The notes under the pieces were generated by a model. That model worked only from the letters and a program-made list of their open reading frames with translations. It was not told where the DNA came from and did no database searches. Position numbers and translations under genes: made by a program. Shown in pieces: positions 51,752 through 60,907 of a stretch of 64,000 nt of DNA (the first letter of the stretch is position 1; each line of letters opens with the position of its first letter). Source of the stretch: Flavobacteriaceae bacterium MAR_2010_72 (GTDB lineage Bacteria > Bacteroidota > Bacteroidia > Flavobacteriales > Flavobacteriaceae); the NCBI GenBank assembly GCA_003550275.1, contig QXCW01000002.1, positions 2,182,001-2,246,000 of the forward strand. The letters run 5' to 3'.

Positions 51752-53284
51752 TTACATTTTGTTTTTTAAATATTTCGATAGTCTAAGTGATAATGCTGTC
51801 AATGTAAGCGTAGGATTTGGTGCCCCAGAAGTTGGATAGCAAGCAGCACCAGCAATATACAAATTTGAAATTCCGTGAACCTGACAATTGGAATTGACAA
51901 CTCCTCTCTTCGGATCATCGGCCATCCTGGTTGTTCCCATGTGATGCCAGCCACCATTAGTACTATCAGGGAAAGTGTCATCATTTTCGTCCCTTAAGAA
52001 TTCATTAAGTCTTATCCTGCCAATTCCCGCAATGCCAAACTGCTGACCCAGAATTTGATAAATTTTACGGACGCTATATTTGTCAAGTGATGATAATTCC
52101 CAATGAAGATTCGCTCTTGGCACTCCCAGTTCATCCTTTTCCTCTCCGAGAGTTATTCTGGAATTTGGATTGGGTGTCTGTTCAATTCGAGTATTGAGTT
52201 GATAGGCTCTTTCAATATTTCCTTTTTCTCCTTTAGCTTTTTTTGCCGCCTCACCCCAGTTGGCGAACATGTTATCAGCACTTTTTCTTGGGTCCCCGTC
52301 TTGCCAGGTTTCCATTCTCGGTTTTTGATGTATGCCAACACTAAGGGGTAATAGTGATACTGTCCCGTTTAATATTTTTTCTTTGGCCTGCACTTCTTCA
52401 GTAAGAGCGAGTTCAGCACTTGCTTTAGTTACTCCGTACTCCCATGAGTACAAATCTGTAGGAAATGGTTTTGCCAACCATAATTCGGCAGAAGCAACTT
52501 CTAAATGTTCCTGAAAATACCTTCCAACTAAATCGTTTTCATTACCCAGGCCTTGTGGTGCTTGGGAATTTGCCGCAAGGAGCAACCTAGCATTCTGAAT
52601 TGTTCCGCAAGCCATGACAAAATATTTTGCTTTTACAGTATGCATTTTTCCTGCATAATTTTTGACAACTACTTCTTTTACGTTGGATATGTTGTCATCA
52701 GTTTTGATGTCAACAGCATTTGCATAAGTAAAGAGATGAATGTTTTTTGCTTCAATAATGGTTTTCTTATACAAGTCGCCATATCGCGCCTGACTAAATT
52801 GCCACATTTTGTTCCACACCACTTTATTATCAAGGGGGAAAGGGGTTAAGTTTGGTAGTTCATTATTCCAATATTCGTATTCATAATTATAAGGCCCAAG
52901 TTTCAGAACTTTATTCGCTTTTACGTAAAAAGGGGCAAGATCAGTTTTGGAGATTGGCCAACCACTATTCGGAACCCAATCCCGTTTCTTAAAATCAATA
53001 GGATCAAAGGGTGAGCACATGCCGGCCCAATGACCAGTTGTTCCACCGAAATAATGAAGACGAGCAGATTTTAGTGGAAAGTACTTTTGCCCCGTTGTTT
53101 TACCGGCATATAGATCCTGCACTTTATCATCGTATTCAAATCCACCTCCTTCAAGTAAGATTACTTTATAAGGAGTATCCATCCAATCTAAAGCTATACT
53201 GATTCCTGCAGCTCCTGCACCTATAATGCAGATGTCTCCTTCAATTATCGAATTGTTCTCTAATTCCCTGGCGTCAATATGCAT
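51752..53284 (-). CDS. GMC-family oxidoreductase
   Basis: A 510-residue FAD enzyme starting at the ATG complementary to 53282-53284, three bases after the stop of the preceding gene. The dinucleotide fold is CIIGAGAAGISIALD near residues 19-33; the C-terminal substrate domain holds the active-site His in NGGWHHMGTTRM and the closing AGAACYPTSGAPNPTLT. GMC enzymes oxidise alcohols or sugars. It has no signal peptide, but its partner gene does, so the complex may be exported folded with FAD bound. The substrate is unknown. Confidence 0.92.
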   Translation of the reverse strand: MHIDARELENNSIIEGDICIIGAGAAGISIALDWMDTPYKVILLEGGGFEYDDKVQDLYAGKTTGQKYFPLKSARLHYFGGTTGHWAGMCSPFDPIDFKKRDWVPNSGWPISKTDLAPFYVKANKVLKLGPYNYEYEYWNNELPNLTPFPLDNKVVWNKMWQFSQARYGDLYKKTIIEAKNIHLFTYANAVDIKTDDNISNVKEVVVKNYAGKMHTVKAKYFVMACGTIQNARLLLAANSQAPQGLGNENDLVGRYFQEHLEVASAELWLAKPFPTDLYSWEYGVTKASAELALTEEVQAKEKILNGTVSLLPLSVGIHQKPRMETWQDGDPRKSADNMFANWGEAAKKAKGEKGNIERAYQLNTRIEQTPNPNSRITLGEEKDELGVPRANLHWELSSLDKYSVRKIYQILGQQFGIAGIGRIRLNEFLRDENDDTFPDSTNGGWHHMGTTRMADDPKRGVVNSNCQVHGISNLYIAGAACYPTSGAPNPTLTLTALSLRLSKYLKNKM

Positions 53285-53286
53285 AA

Positions 53287-53670
53287 TTAGTTGGTTTGAG
53301 TTAATGAAAAAAGTGCACACTGACGTGCTTCAGTCCTCGACAAAATCCATCCATCAACCATTACAGTATTACCTAAATTATAATCATCTATAATTTGTTG
53401 CCGTAACATTTTAGTGATATTGGTTGTTTCAATTGATTTATACTTTGATAGATGTTTCATCAATTCACTTTCACTATTTTCATCTGAAAATTGTTTCCTG
53501 TAGATATCACCTATTTCGCTAATTGTAGTGCCATCCCAGATGTGAGATAACAATTCCGGCTCCGTTAATAGTTGATCGTATTTTAGACCACGATATTTAT
53601 AATACCACGTTGGAATTGCGATAGCCGAAATCCCGACTCCTGTCAATAAAATAAAATTTCTTCTTTTCAT
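53287..53670 (-). CDS. Small Tat-type subunit of the GMC dehydrogenase
   Basis: A 127-residue protein opening MKRRNFILLTGVGISAIAIP, a twin-arginine-like signal (RR followed by a hydrophobic stretch). The C-terminal segment GWILSRTEARQCALFSL is typical of the small/gamma subunits of membrane-linked GMC and gluconate-type dehydrogenases. It probably carries the large FAD subunit through the Tat pathway as a hitch-hiker and anchors or positions it. A cytochrome c subunit, common in such complexes, is not adjacent. Confidence 0.8.
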   Translation of the reverse strand: MKRRNFILLTGVGISAIAIPTWYYKYRGLKYDQLLTEPELLSHIWDGTTISEIGDIYRKQFSDENSESELMKHLSKYKSIETTNITKMLRQQIIDDYNLGNTVMVDGWILSRTEARQCALFSLTQTN

Positions 53671-53688
53671 TTAAAGGTGTTTTTAGTT

Positions 53689-53721
53689 AACTCATTTTCC
53701 TCTTAATAAGGACAATGAGTT
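53689..53721. promoter_or_regulatory. Inverted repeat upstream of the GMC genes
   Basis: AACTCATT (53689-53696) and AATGAGTT (53714-53721) pair perfectly, with TCCT and AGGA pairing further inside. It lies 19 bases before the small-subunit start codon on the minus strand. It could be an operator or an mRNA hairpin; no regulator gene is adjacent. Confidence 0.4.
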
Positions 53722-53938
53722 ACAACTCGTTTCATCCAATCTAATATACACACAATCCACTAAATTTTTCTGGTTATCAAAACATTTTTTAATGTATCGC
53801 CAAAACCAATACTTATTCGGGCTTCGCAAGACAAGCAAAAAAAAGGCTTAATACCACAATTTTCAACCTTTTTAAATATCATATTTGAAAATCCTATACA
53901 ATTCCCTAATTTGCAGGTCTTCTAATACGACAAGACTG

Positions 53939-55708
53939 ATGGCAGACATTACAAGACTATTTGATATTCCTTATTATCAATTAGAAACCTATAATTTAAA
54001 TAAAGCATTTACCACAAAATATAAAGGTGAATGGAAATCAATTTCTACCCAAGAATTCATTAACCAATTTAATAGTGTTAGTGGTGGATTATTGCGATTA
54101 GGTGTGCAACCAAACGATAAAATAGCAGTTATATCCTCAACCAATAGAACGGAATGGAATATCATGGATATGGGAATCCTTCAAATTGGTGCGCAAAATG
54201 TGCCTATTTATCCAACCATATCACATGAGGATTATGAGTACATCCTTAACCACGCAGAAGCCAAATATTGTTTTGTATCAGATGCTGAAGTATTGGAAAA
54301 ATTGAATGCCATAAAGCAAAACACAAAGCTAGAAAAGGTTTTTACCTTTAATCAAATCCCTAATGAACTCCATTGGACTGAAGTTCTTGAATTAGGCAAA
54401 GATGCTTCCAATCAAAATGATGTTGAAACCCGAAAAGCAAATGTTAGTCCTAACGATTTAGCCACACTTATTTACACATCAGGAACCACAGGCACTCCCA
54501 AAGGCGTCATGCTTTCGCACAATAACTTGGTTTCAAATGTATTGGACAGCGAAAAACGTGTCCCTTTTGATTATGGAAAATCCAAAGCCTTGAGTTTTCT
54601 TCCTATTTGCCATGTGTTTGAGCGCATGATCCTTTACCTCTATCAATTTTGTGGCGTCGAAATCCATTTTGCTGAATCGATCGAAAAAATGAGTGATAAT
54701 ATAAAGGAAGTGAAACCAAACGTGATGACTGCCGTCCCTAGACTTTATGAAAAAGTATATGACAAGATCATTGCTAAAGGGGAAGAATTATCAGGAATAA
54801 AAAAGAAATTATTTTTTTGGGCTGTTGATCTAGGGATCAGATATGAACCCTATGGCGCCAATGGTTGGTGGTATGAATTTCAATTAAAATGGGCTCGAAA
54901 ACTTATTTTCAGTAAATGGAAGGAAGGATTAGGTGGTAATTTAGACCTTATGGTGTCTGGTAGTGCAGCACTGCAACCCAGATTGACCAGAACATTTGCA
55001 GCGGCCAATATGCCTATTATGGAAGGCTACGGTTTAACCGAAACATCTCCAGTAATTTCTGTAAACGATCAACGTAATCGAGGCTTTAAAATTAGCACGG
55101 TAGGCAAAATAATAGATAATGTAGAGGTCAAAATTGCCGAAGACGGTGAAATTTTGGTGAAAGGGCCAAATGTAATGCTTGGCTATCATAAAGACCCTGT
55201 GAAAACAGCCGAAGTTATGACGGGTGATTATTTTCATACAGGTGATATTGGCGAAATTGATGAAGAAGGATTTTTAAAAATTACCGATCGTAAAAAGGAA
55301 ATGTTTAAAACCTCTGGCGGAAAATATGTAGCGCCTGCCATTATTGAAAATCAACTCAAACAATCCCGATTTATTGAACAGGTCATGGTAATTGGTGAAG
55401 GCGAAAAAATGCCTGCTGCGCTTATCCAACCTAATTTTGAATTTATCAAAGAATGGATTAGTAAAAAACATATGGATCTAAAATCGGATATGGTTTCTAT
55501 TGCTTCTTCTGAAGTTATTAAGAACAGAATACAAAAAGAAGTAGATGCGACCAACAAAAACTTTGGCCATTGGGAGCAAATTAAAGCTTTTGAATTAACT
55601 CCAGAGCTTTGGAGCATTGAGAAAGGCCACCTTACCCCTACCATGAAAATGAAACGTAAATTTATAAAGGAAAAATATATTGAGCTTTATAACAAAATTT
55701 ATGCATAA
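53939..55708 (+). CDS. Long-chain fatty-acid-CoA ligase (AMP-forming)
   Basis: A 589-residue acyl-activating enzyme starting at ATG 53939 (MADITRLFDIPYYQLE). The P-loop-like motif is LIYTSGTTGTPKGVMLSH, the adenylate region is MEGYGLTETSPVIS, and the hinge region is FHTGDIGEIDEEGFLKITDRKKEMFKTSGGKYVAP. It joins a fatty acid to CoA via an acyl-AMP intermediate, the entry step to the beta-oxidation genes downstream. An upstream in-frame extension of 18 residues overlaps a TAATTTG promoter-like stretch and is unlikely to be translated. Confidence 0.92.
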   Translation: MADITRLFDIPYYQLETYNLNKAFTTKYKGEWKSISTQEFINQFNSVSGGLLRLGVQPNDKIAVISSTNRTEWNIMDMGILQIGAQNVPIYPTISHEDYEYILNHAEAKYCFVSDAEVLEKLNAIKQNTKLEKVFTFNQIPNELHWTEVLELGKDASNQNDVETRKANVSPNDLATLIYTSGTTGTPKGVMLSHNNLVSNVLDSEKRVPFDYGKSKALSFLPICHVFERMILYLYQFCGVEIHFAESIEKMSDNIKEVKPNVMTAVPRLYEKVYDKIIAKGEELSGIKKKLFFWAVDLGIRYEPYGANGWWYEFQLKWARKLIFSKWKEGLGGNLDLMVSGSAALQPRLTRTFAAANMPIMEGYGLTETSPVISVNDQRNRGFKISTVGKIIDNVEVKIAEDGEILVKGPNVMLGYHKDPVKTAEVMTGDYFHTGDIGEIDEEGFLKITDRKKEMFKTSGGKYVAPAIIENQLKQSRFIEQVMVIGEGEKMPAALIQPNFEFIKEWISKKHMDLKSDMVSIASSEVIKNRIQKEVDATNKNFGHWEQIKAFELTPELWSIEKGHLTPTMKMKRKFIKEKYIELYNKIYA

Positions 55709-55863
55709 CATGGCTCATTATATAGATTAATCGATCTACCCATATTAAATTTTATTTAATGTAATTAACCAAACCTATCAATTTGATATTTTTTTAGCCA
55801 TAATTTTAACACTTTCATAATTTTTTAATACTTTTAGCGCACTAACTAATAATTTTAAAACTT

Positions 55864-56256
55864 ATGAAAACAAAAAACTTTTTGGTTTCCGGTATATCCG
55901 GTGGTATTGCTGACTTTTTATTGGGTTGGCTTTTTTATGGAATTATTTTTATAGATACATTCCCTCAACCTGAAGAAAGCTCAAACGCTATGCTTATGAT
56001 ATTTTTAGGCTGCCTTACTTTCGGACTCTTTGTAGCCTACATTTTTACGAAATGGGCTAATATCACCACAGCCGGAGCAGGCTTAAAAGCTGGTGCTACC
56101 ATTGGTCTATTTATAGGCTTGTTTTACAACTTTTTTGGATTGGCAATGACGCCAGACATAACCATGCAATTAGCGGCATTAGACGTTGGAATCTCTATAG
56201 TCATGTCAGCAATCGTTGGCGCTGTTATTGGAGCCGTAAATGGTAAATTGGGATAG
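55864..56256 (+). CDS. Four-helix membrane protein, unknown
   Basis: A 130-residue protein with four hydrophobic segments (about 8-30, 43-62, 70-92 and 106-127), rich in Gly and Ala (AGAGLKAGATIGLFIGLFYNFFG, IVGAVIGAVNGKLG). It resembles DUF1761-like small membrane proteins but I do not recognise it firmly. It lies between the acyl-CoA ligase and the MarR operon and is closed by a terminator, so it is monocistronic or ends the ligase transcript. Confidence 0.62.
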   Translation: MKTKNFLVSGISGGIADFLLGWLFYGIIFIDTFPQPEESSNAMLMIFLGCLTFGLFVAYIFTKWANITTAGAGLKAGATIGLFIGLFYNFFGLAMTPDITMQLAALDVGISIVMSAIVGAVIGAVNGKLG

Positions 56257-56277
56257 TAACATTAATAAAGCATAATC

Positions 56278-56307
56278 AAAACCACCTCAAATCGGGGTGG
56301 TTTTTTT
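56278..56307 (+). terminator. Terminator before the MarR operon
   Basis: AAAACCACC and GGTGGTTTT form a 9-bp stem with a loop of about 9 bases, followed by a T-run. Confidence 0.9.
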
Positions 56308-56343
56308 GTACAGTCATAAATTCCAAAAAATTTCTTAATTTAT

Positions 56344-56374
56344 TATGCGTGCATAGTATTTTTTCATATATTTG
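56344..56374 (+). promoter_or_regulatory. Promoter and candidate MarR operator
   Basis: TATATTTG at 56367-56374 is a -7 box 20 bases before the marR ATG. Just upstream, TATGCGTGCATA (56344-56355) is a palindrome with 5-bp arms that extends to TA on both sides. It lies where a repressor would block the polymerase, so it is a plausible MarR autoregulatory site. Confidence 0.5.
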
Positions 56375-56393
56375 AAATTCTAAATAATTCCAA

Positions 56394-56849
56394 ATGAAGG
56401 AAAAAACCATTGACTATATTTTCAGAACCACGTGGTTAGCCATAAACAAAATGTACAATGAAGAAGCCGCACAGTTTGAAACTACGATGGCTACCGGATT
56501 TGCACTTTTAAGTATCGATCAAGAACAAGGCACGCCTTCAACCTCGCTTGGTCCTAAAATGGGCATGGAAGCAACTAGTCTTTCTAGAACCCTAAAAACC
56601 ATGGAAGAGAAAGGATTGATTGAGCGCAGGCCTAATCCTGATGATGGTCGTGGTGTCATCATTCATTTAACCGATTTTGGAAAAGAAAAAAGAGCCTATT
56701 CTAGAGAAAAAGTGCTCATGTTCAATGAGGCCGTTAAAAAAAATGTTAGCGCTGAAGAATTGGAAAGTTTTTATAAAGTAGCCGAAGTCATTAACAATAT
56801 GATTTCCAATAAACAAATTTATAATCAAAAAGAAAATAGCTTAAAATAA
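56394..56849 (+). CDS. MarR-family transcriptional regulator
   Basis: A 151-residue winged-helix dimeric regulator. The DNA-binding region includes TSLGPKMGMEATSLSRTLKTMEEKGLIERRPNPDDGRGVIIHLTDFG (about 55-102), with the wing in RRPNPDDGRG. It starts the beta-oxidation operon: fadN-like gene 3 bases after its stop, then thiolase and acyl-CoA dehydrogenase. It may respond to fatty acyl-CoA or a related ligand, as TetR/MarR regulators of fatty-acid genes do elsewhere. That is inference from position and the palindrome upstream. Confidence 0.88.
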   Translation: MKEKTIDYIFRTTWLAINKMYNEEAAQFETTMATGFALLSIDQEQGTPSTSLGPKMGMEATSLSRTLKTMEEKGLIERRPNPDDGRGVIIHLTDFGKEKRAYSREKVLMFNEAVKKNVSAEELESFYKVAEVINNMISNKQIYNQKENSLK

Positions 56850-56851
56850 TT

Positions 56852-59245
56852 ATGAGCAAACGAATAATAAAAAAAGTAGCAGTTATTGGTTCAGGTATCA
56901 TGGGTAGCGGAATTGCTTGCCACTTCGCCAACATTGGCGTTGACGTAGTATTACTTGATATCGTACCAAGAGAACTTAATGATGCCGAAAAGGCAAAAGG
57001 CTTAACTCTAGAGGACAAAGCTGTTAGAAACAGATTAGTAAACGATTCTTTACAATCCGCATTAAAATCAAAACCTTCGCCTATTTATCATCAAAAATTT
57101 GCAAGTCGTATTACCACAGGAAATCTTGAAGATGATATTGCAAAAGTTTCTAAAGTGGATTGGATCATAGAAGTTGTTGTGGAGCGATTGGACATTAAAA
57201 AGAAGGTTTTTGAAAATTTAGAAAAGCATAGAACACATGGAACCTTAATCACGTCAAACACTTCAGGAATCCCAATTCATTTTATGAGTGAAGGGCGAAG
57301 TGACGATTTTCAGAAGCATTTCTGTGGTACCCATTTTTTCAATCCAGCGCGTTACTTAAAATTATTTGAAATCATTCCGGGTCCAAAAACATCGCCAGAG
57401 GTTTTGAGTTTCTTAAATGAATATGGTGAAAAATACCTCGGAAAAACGTCGGTAGTGGCTAAAGACACACCTGCTTTTATAGGAAATAGAATAGGAATAT
57501 TCGGCATTCAATCCTTGTTCCACCAAGTAAAAGCAATGGATCTTACAGTTGAAGAAGTCGATAAATTAACAGGCCCAGTTATTGGTCGACCAAAGTCAGC
57601 AACCTTTAGAACGGTTGATGTGGTTGGTCTTGACACCTTGGTTCATGTAGCAAACGGTATTTACGAAAATTGTCCTAATGATGAAGCCCACAAGCTTTTC
57701 AAACTGCCAGATTTCATCAATACAATGCTAGAAAACAATTGGCTTGGAAGCAAAACGGGAAAAGGGTTTTATAAAAAAGAAGGCAAAGATATTAGAACCC
57801 TCGATCTTAATACTTTAGAATACCGAGATCGAAAGTCGGCTAAATTTGCTACACTAGAGCTAACTAAAACCGTCGATAAAGTTATCGATCGTTTTCCAAT
57901 TTTAGTAAATGGAAAAGACAAGGCTGGGGAATTCTATCGTAAAAACTTTGCCGCCATGTTTGCTTATGTTTCCAACAGAATTCCTGAAATAACAGACGAG
58001 CTTTATAAAATTGATGATGCCATGAAAGCTGGATTTGGTTGGGAACATGGACCCTTTCAAATTTGGGATGCCATTGGAGTAGAAAAGGGAATTGAGTTAA
58101 TGAAAGCTGAAGGTTTAAAACCTGCATCTTGGATTACTGACATGCTTACTTCGGGAAGTAAATCGTTTTACACGGTAAAAGAGGGTGCAACGTACTTTTA
58201 TGACATTCCTAAAAAAGCACAAGAGAAAAAACCGGGACAGGACGCATTCATCATTCTTGACAATATTAGAACATCAAACCAAGTATTTAAAAATTCTGGC
58301 GTTGTAGTTGAAGATTTAGGAGATGGCATTTTAAACTGCGAATTCCAAAGCAAGATGAATACCATTGGAGGTGATGTTTTGGCCGGACTTAATAAAGCTG
58401 TGGATTTAGCCGAAAAAGATTTTCAAGGCCTAGTAATAGGCAATCAAGCGGCAAACTTTTCAGTAGGCGCAAATATTGGTATGATCTTTATGATGGCTGT
58501 AGAGCAAGAATACGACGAGCTAAATGCCGCTATTAAGTATTTCCAAGATACCATGATGCGTATGCGTTATTCGGCCATTCCAACTATTGCAGCGCCACAC
58601 GGCATGGCTTTAGGCGGCGGCTGTGAATTGTCTATGCATGCCGATAAAGTAGTTGCCGCAGCCGAAACCTATATTGGTTTAGTAGAATTTGGTGTTGGCG
58701 TTATTCCAGGTGGTGGCGGATCAAAAGAAATGGCGCTTCGTGCTCAAGACACCTTTAAAAAAGGGGATGTTCAATTAAATACATTACAAGAATACTTCTT
58801 AACTGTTGGTATGGCCAAAGTGTCAACTTCGGCTTACGAGGCTTTTGATTTAGGAATTCTTCAAAAAGGAAAGGACGTTATCGTAGTAAATAAAGATCGT
58901 CAAATTGCCACCGCAAAAGCCTATGCCAAACTAATGGCAGAACAAGGCTACACGCAACCTGTTAAACGAACTGATATAAAGGTGTTAGGTAAACAGGCTT
59001 TAGGGATGTTCTTGGTGGGCACAGATTCGATGGAAGCCAGCCATTATATCAGTGAACATGACCAAAAGATTGCCAATAAACTGGCTTATGTCATGGCAGG
59101 CGGTGATTTATCAGAACCTACTCAGGTTAGTGAGCAATACTTGTTGGATTTGGAACGTGAAGCATTTTTATCGCTTTGTACAGAAAGAAAAACTTTAGAA
59201 CGTATTCAACATATGTTAAAAACTGGGAAACCGCTGAGAAACTAG
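56852..59245 (+). CDS. Bifunctional 3-hydroxyacyl-CoA dehydrogenase/enoyl-CoA hydratase
   Basis: A 797-residue fusion of the FadN type with the dehydrogenase first: NAD-binding GSGIMGSGIACHFANIG near residue 13, the substrate region HFFNPARYLKLFEIIPG near 160, then a helical domain, then a crotonase domain at about 500-700 with MALGGGCELSMHADKVVAAAE and LVEFGVGVIPGGGGSKEM. It performs the hydration and oxidation steps of beta-oxidation. It overlaps the end of a CAAGA-rich repeat by its stop codon and is followed by a thiolase gene. Confidence 0.95.
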   Translation: MSKRIIKKVAVIGSGIMGSGIACHFANIGVDVVLLDIVPRELNDAEKAKGLTLEDKAVRNRLVNDSLQSALKSKPSPIYHQKFASRITTGNLEDDIAKVSKVDWIIEVVVERLDIKKKVFENLEKHRTHGTLITSNTSGIPIHFMSEGRSDDFQKHFCGTHFFNPARYLKLFEIIPGPKTSPEVLSFLNEYGEKYLGKTSVVAKDTPAFIGNRIGIFGIQSLFHQVKAMDLTVEEVDKLTGPVIGRPKSATFRTVDVVGLDTLVHVANGIYENCPNDEAHKLFKLPDFINTMLENNWLGSKTGKGFYKKEGKDIRTLDLNTLEYRDRKSAKFATLELTKTVDKVIDRFPILVNGKDKAGEFYRKNFAAMFAYVSNRIPEITDELYKIDDAMKAGFGWEHGPFQIWDAIGVEKGIELMKAEGLKPASWITDMLTSGSKSFYTVKEGATYFYDIPKKAQEKKPGQDAFIILDNIRTSNQVFKNSGVVVEDLGDGILNCEFQSKMNTIGGDVLAGLNKAVDLAEKDFQGLVIGNQAANFSVGANIGMIFMMAVEQEYDELNAAIKYFQDTMMRMRYSAIPTIAAPHGMALGGGCELSMHADKVVAAAETYIGLVEFGVGVIPGGGGSKEMALRAQDTFKKGDVQLNTLQEYFLTVGMAKVSTSAYEAFDLGILQKGKDVIVVNKDRQIATAKAYAKLMAEQGYTQPVKRTDIKVLGKQALGMFLVGTDSMEASHYISEHDQKIANKLAYVMAGGDLSEPTQVSEQYLLDLEREAFLSLCTERKTLERIQHMLKTGKPLRN

Positions 59246-59316
59246 AACCAAGAACTAAGAGCAAAAGATTTAAGATAAAAATGTCTTGATTCTTGACTCT
59301 TGATTCTATTAATCTT
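59244..59316. repeat. CAAGA-rich inverted repeat between hydratase and thiolase genes
   Basis: The stretch begins AGAACCAAGAACTAAGAG and, after a short AT spacer, has TCTTGATTCTTGACTCTTGA in the opposite sense, so the two halves are loosely complementary. The same units flank the S23-type pseudogene at 60516-60550 and 60901-60928. Confidence 0.5.
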
Positions 59317-59326
59317 AAAAAAAATA

Positions 59327-60517
59327 ATGAAACAAGCATATATCGTAAAAGCATATAGAACAGCAGTTGGCAAAGCTCCAAAAGGTCTGTTCCGATTTAA
59401 AAGAACTGATGAACTGGCAGCAGAGACCATCAAGTTTATGATGAAAGAATTGCCTAATTTGGATACAAAACGCATTGATGATGTTATCGTTGGAAACGCT
59501 ATGCCTGAGGGCTCTCAAGGACTTAACATGGCTAGATTTATCTCACTTATTGGATTAGACAGTGTAGATGTTCCGGGTGTAACGGTGAATCGCTTTTGCG
59601 CTTCAGGTATTGAAACCATTGGTTTAGCCACTGCAAAAATTCAAGCCGGAATGGCCGATTGTATTATTGCAGGTGGTGCAGAAAGTATGAGTGCCGTACC
59701 CATGACCGGGTTTAAACCTGAATTGAATTACGATACGGTTAAAGCTGGTCATCCCGATTATTATTGGGGTATGGGAAATACTGCTGAAGCCGTTGCAAAA
59801 CAATTTAAAGTATCTCGTGAAGATCAGGATGAGTTTGCTTTTAATTCGCACATGAAAGCTCTAAAAGCACAAGCAGAAAAGCGTTTTCAGGATCAGATTG
59901 TTCCTATTGAAGTGGAGCAAACCTTTATTGATGATAATGGTAAAAAAGCTACCAAATCCTATATAGTTTCTAAAGATGAAGGCCCAAGAGCTGGAACGAG
60001 TTTAGAGGCGCTTGCAAAACTACGGCCGGTTTTTGCTGCCAACGGAAGTGTTACCGCAGGAAACTCATCACAGATGAGTGATGGTGCAGCTTTTGTGATG
60101 GTTATGAGTGAAGCAATGGTTAAAGAACTAGGTCTAGAGCCAATTGCGCGTTTAGTAAATTATGCCGCCGCAGGTGTAGAGCCACGAATCATGGGAATTG
60201 GCCCTGTTAAAGCGATTCCTAAAGCACTAAAACAAGCAGGTTTACAGCAATCCGATTTAGAATTGATTGAATTAAATGAAGCATTTGCTTCACAATCTTT
60301 GGCGGTAATTCGTGAGCTAAATTTAAATCCTGATATTATCAACGTCAATGGTGGGGCTATCGCTTTAGGTCATCCCCTTGGTTGCACTGGAGCAAAATTG
60401 TCGGTACAACTCTTTGATGAAATGAGAAAGCGCAATATGAAAGGTAAATATGGAGCCGTGACCATGTGTGTTGGAACGGGACAAGGTGCTTGTGGTATTT
60501 TTGAATTTTTGAATTAA
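59327..60517 (+). CDS. Acetyl-CoA acyltransferase (thiolase)
   Basis: A 396-residue thiolase, starting at the ATG 59327 (MKQAYIVKAYRTAVGKAPKG). The acylated Cys is C91 in VNRFCASGIETIG, the His is in GGAIALGHPLGCTGA, and the second Cys is in CVGTGQGACG near the C-terminus. It splits 3-ketoacyl-CoA with CoA in the last beta-oxidation step. Degradative FadA type is favoured by the operon context. A longer in-frame start at 59300 falls within the repeat. Confidence 0.95.
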   Translation: MKQAYIVKAYRTAVGKAPKGLFRFKRTDELAAETIKFMMKELPNLDTKRIDDVIVGNAMPEGSQGLNMARFISLIGLDSVDVPGVTVNRFCASGIETIGLATAKIQAGMADCIIAGGAESMSAVPMTGFKPELNYDTVKAGHPDYYWGMGNTAEAVAKQFKVSREDQDEFAFNSHMKALKAQAEKRFQDQIVPIEVEQTFIDDNGKKATKSYIVSKDEGPRAGTSLEALAKLRPVFAANGSVTAGNSSQMSDGAAFVMVMSEAMVKELGLEPIARLVNYAAAGVEPRIMGIGPVKAIPKALKQAGLQQSDLELIELNEAFASQSLAVIRELNLNPDIINVNGGAIALGHPLGCTGAKLSVQLFDEMRKRNMKGKYGAVTMCVGTGQGACGIFEFLN

Positions 60518-60550
60518 GAATCAAGATTATTAGAGCCAAGAACCAAGACA
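60516..60550 (+). repeat. CAAGA-rich repeat 5' of the four-helix-bundle pseudogene
   Basis: The segment AAGAATCAAGATTATTAGAG followed by CCAAGAACCAAGACA ends just before the ATG at 60552. Units AAGAATCAAGA and AAGAACCAAGA match those at 12567-12595 and 59244-59316. Confidence 0.5.
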
Positions 60551-60551
60551 T

Positions 60552-60907
60552 ATGCACAACTTTAAAAAATTAAAAATTTGGCAAGCAGCAAAAAGTTGGT
60601 TCAGGAAAATTATCGATTGACCCGAACTTTTCCAGATTTTGAAAAATTTGCTTTGGTAACCCAAATGAATAGATGTGCTGTTTCAATTCCCTCAAATATC
60701 TCTGAAGGTTCAAGTAAAAGTTCAGACAGGCATTTTAAGAAATATCTCGAAGATAGTTTAGGTTCTGCATTTGAGTGGGAAACGCAATTGATTATTGCCT
60801 TTAACGAGAACTATTTGTCAGAAGAAAAATTTAAAGAATTAGAACAAAAAATAAAACAAATGCAAAAAATGATTTCAAGTTTTAAATCTGGGCTACAAGC
60901 GTCTTGA
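60552..60907 (+). pseudogene. Four-helix-bundle (S23-type) protein gene broken by a frameshift
   Basis: The ATG at 60552 reads MHNFKKLKIWQAAKSWFRKIID and stops at 60618. After the A5 run near 60590-60594, the -1 frame continues as KLVQENYRLTRTFPDFEKFAL, ALVTQMNRCAVSIPSNISEG and FKKYLEDSLGSAFEWETQL. Together they give the S23/four-helix-bundle family, proteins first found in 23S rRNA intervening sequences and now widely scattered in Bacteroidota genomes. One extra A restores a protein of about 118 residues. It is either a pseudogene or, less likely, a sequencing error or slippage site. It sits within the beta-oxidation operon. Confidence 0.75.

Noticed and set aside
60585-60600. Programmed -1 frameshift in the four-helix-bundle gene
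   Set aside because: The A5 run permits slippage of one Lys tRNA but lacks a full slippery heptamer and an evident downstream structure; a simple deletion is the better explanation.
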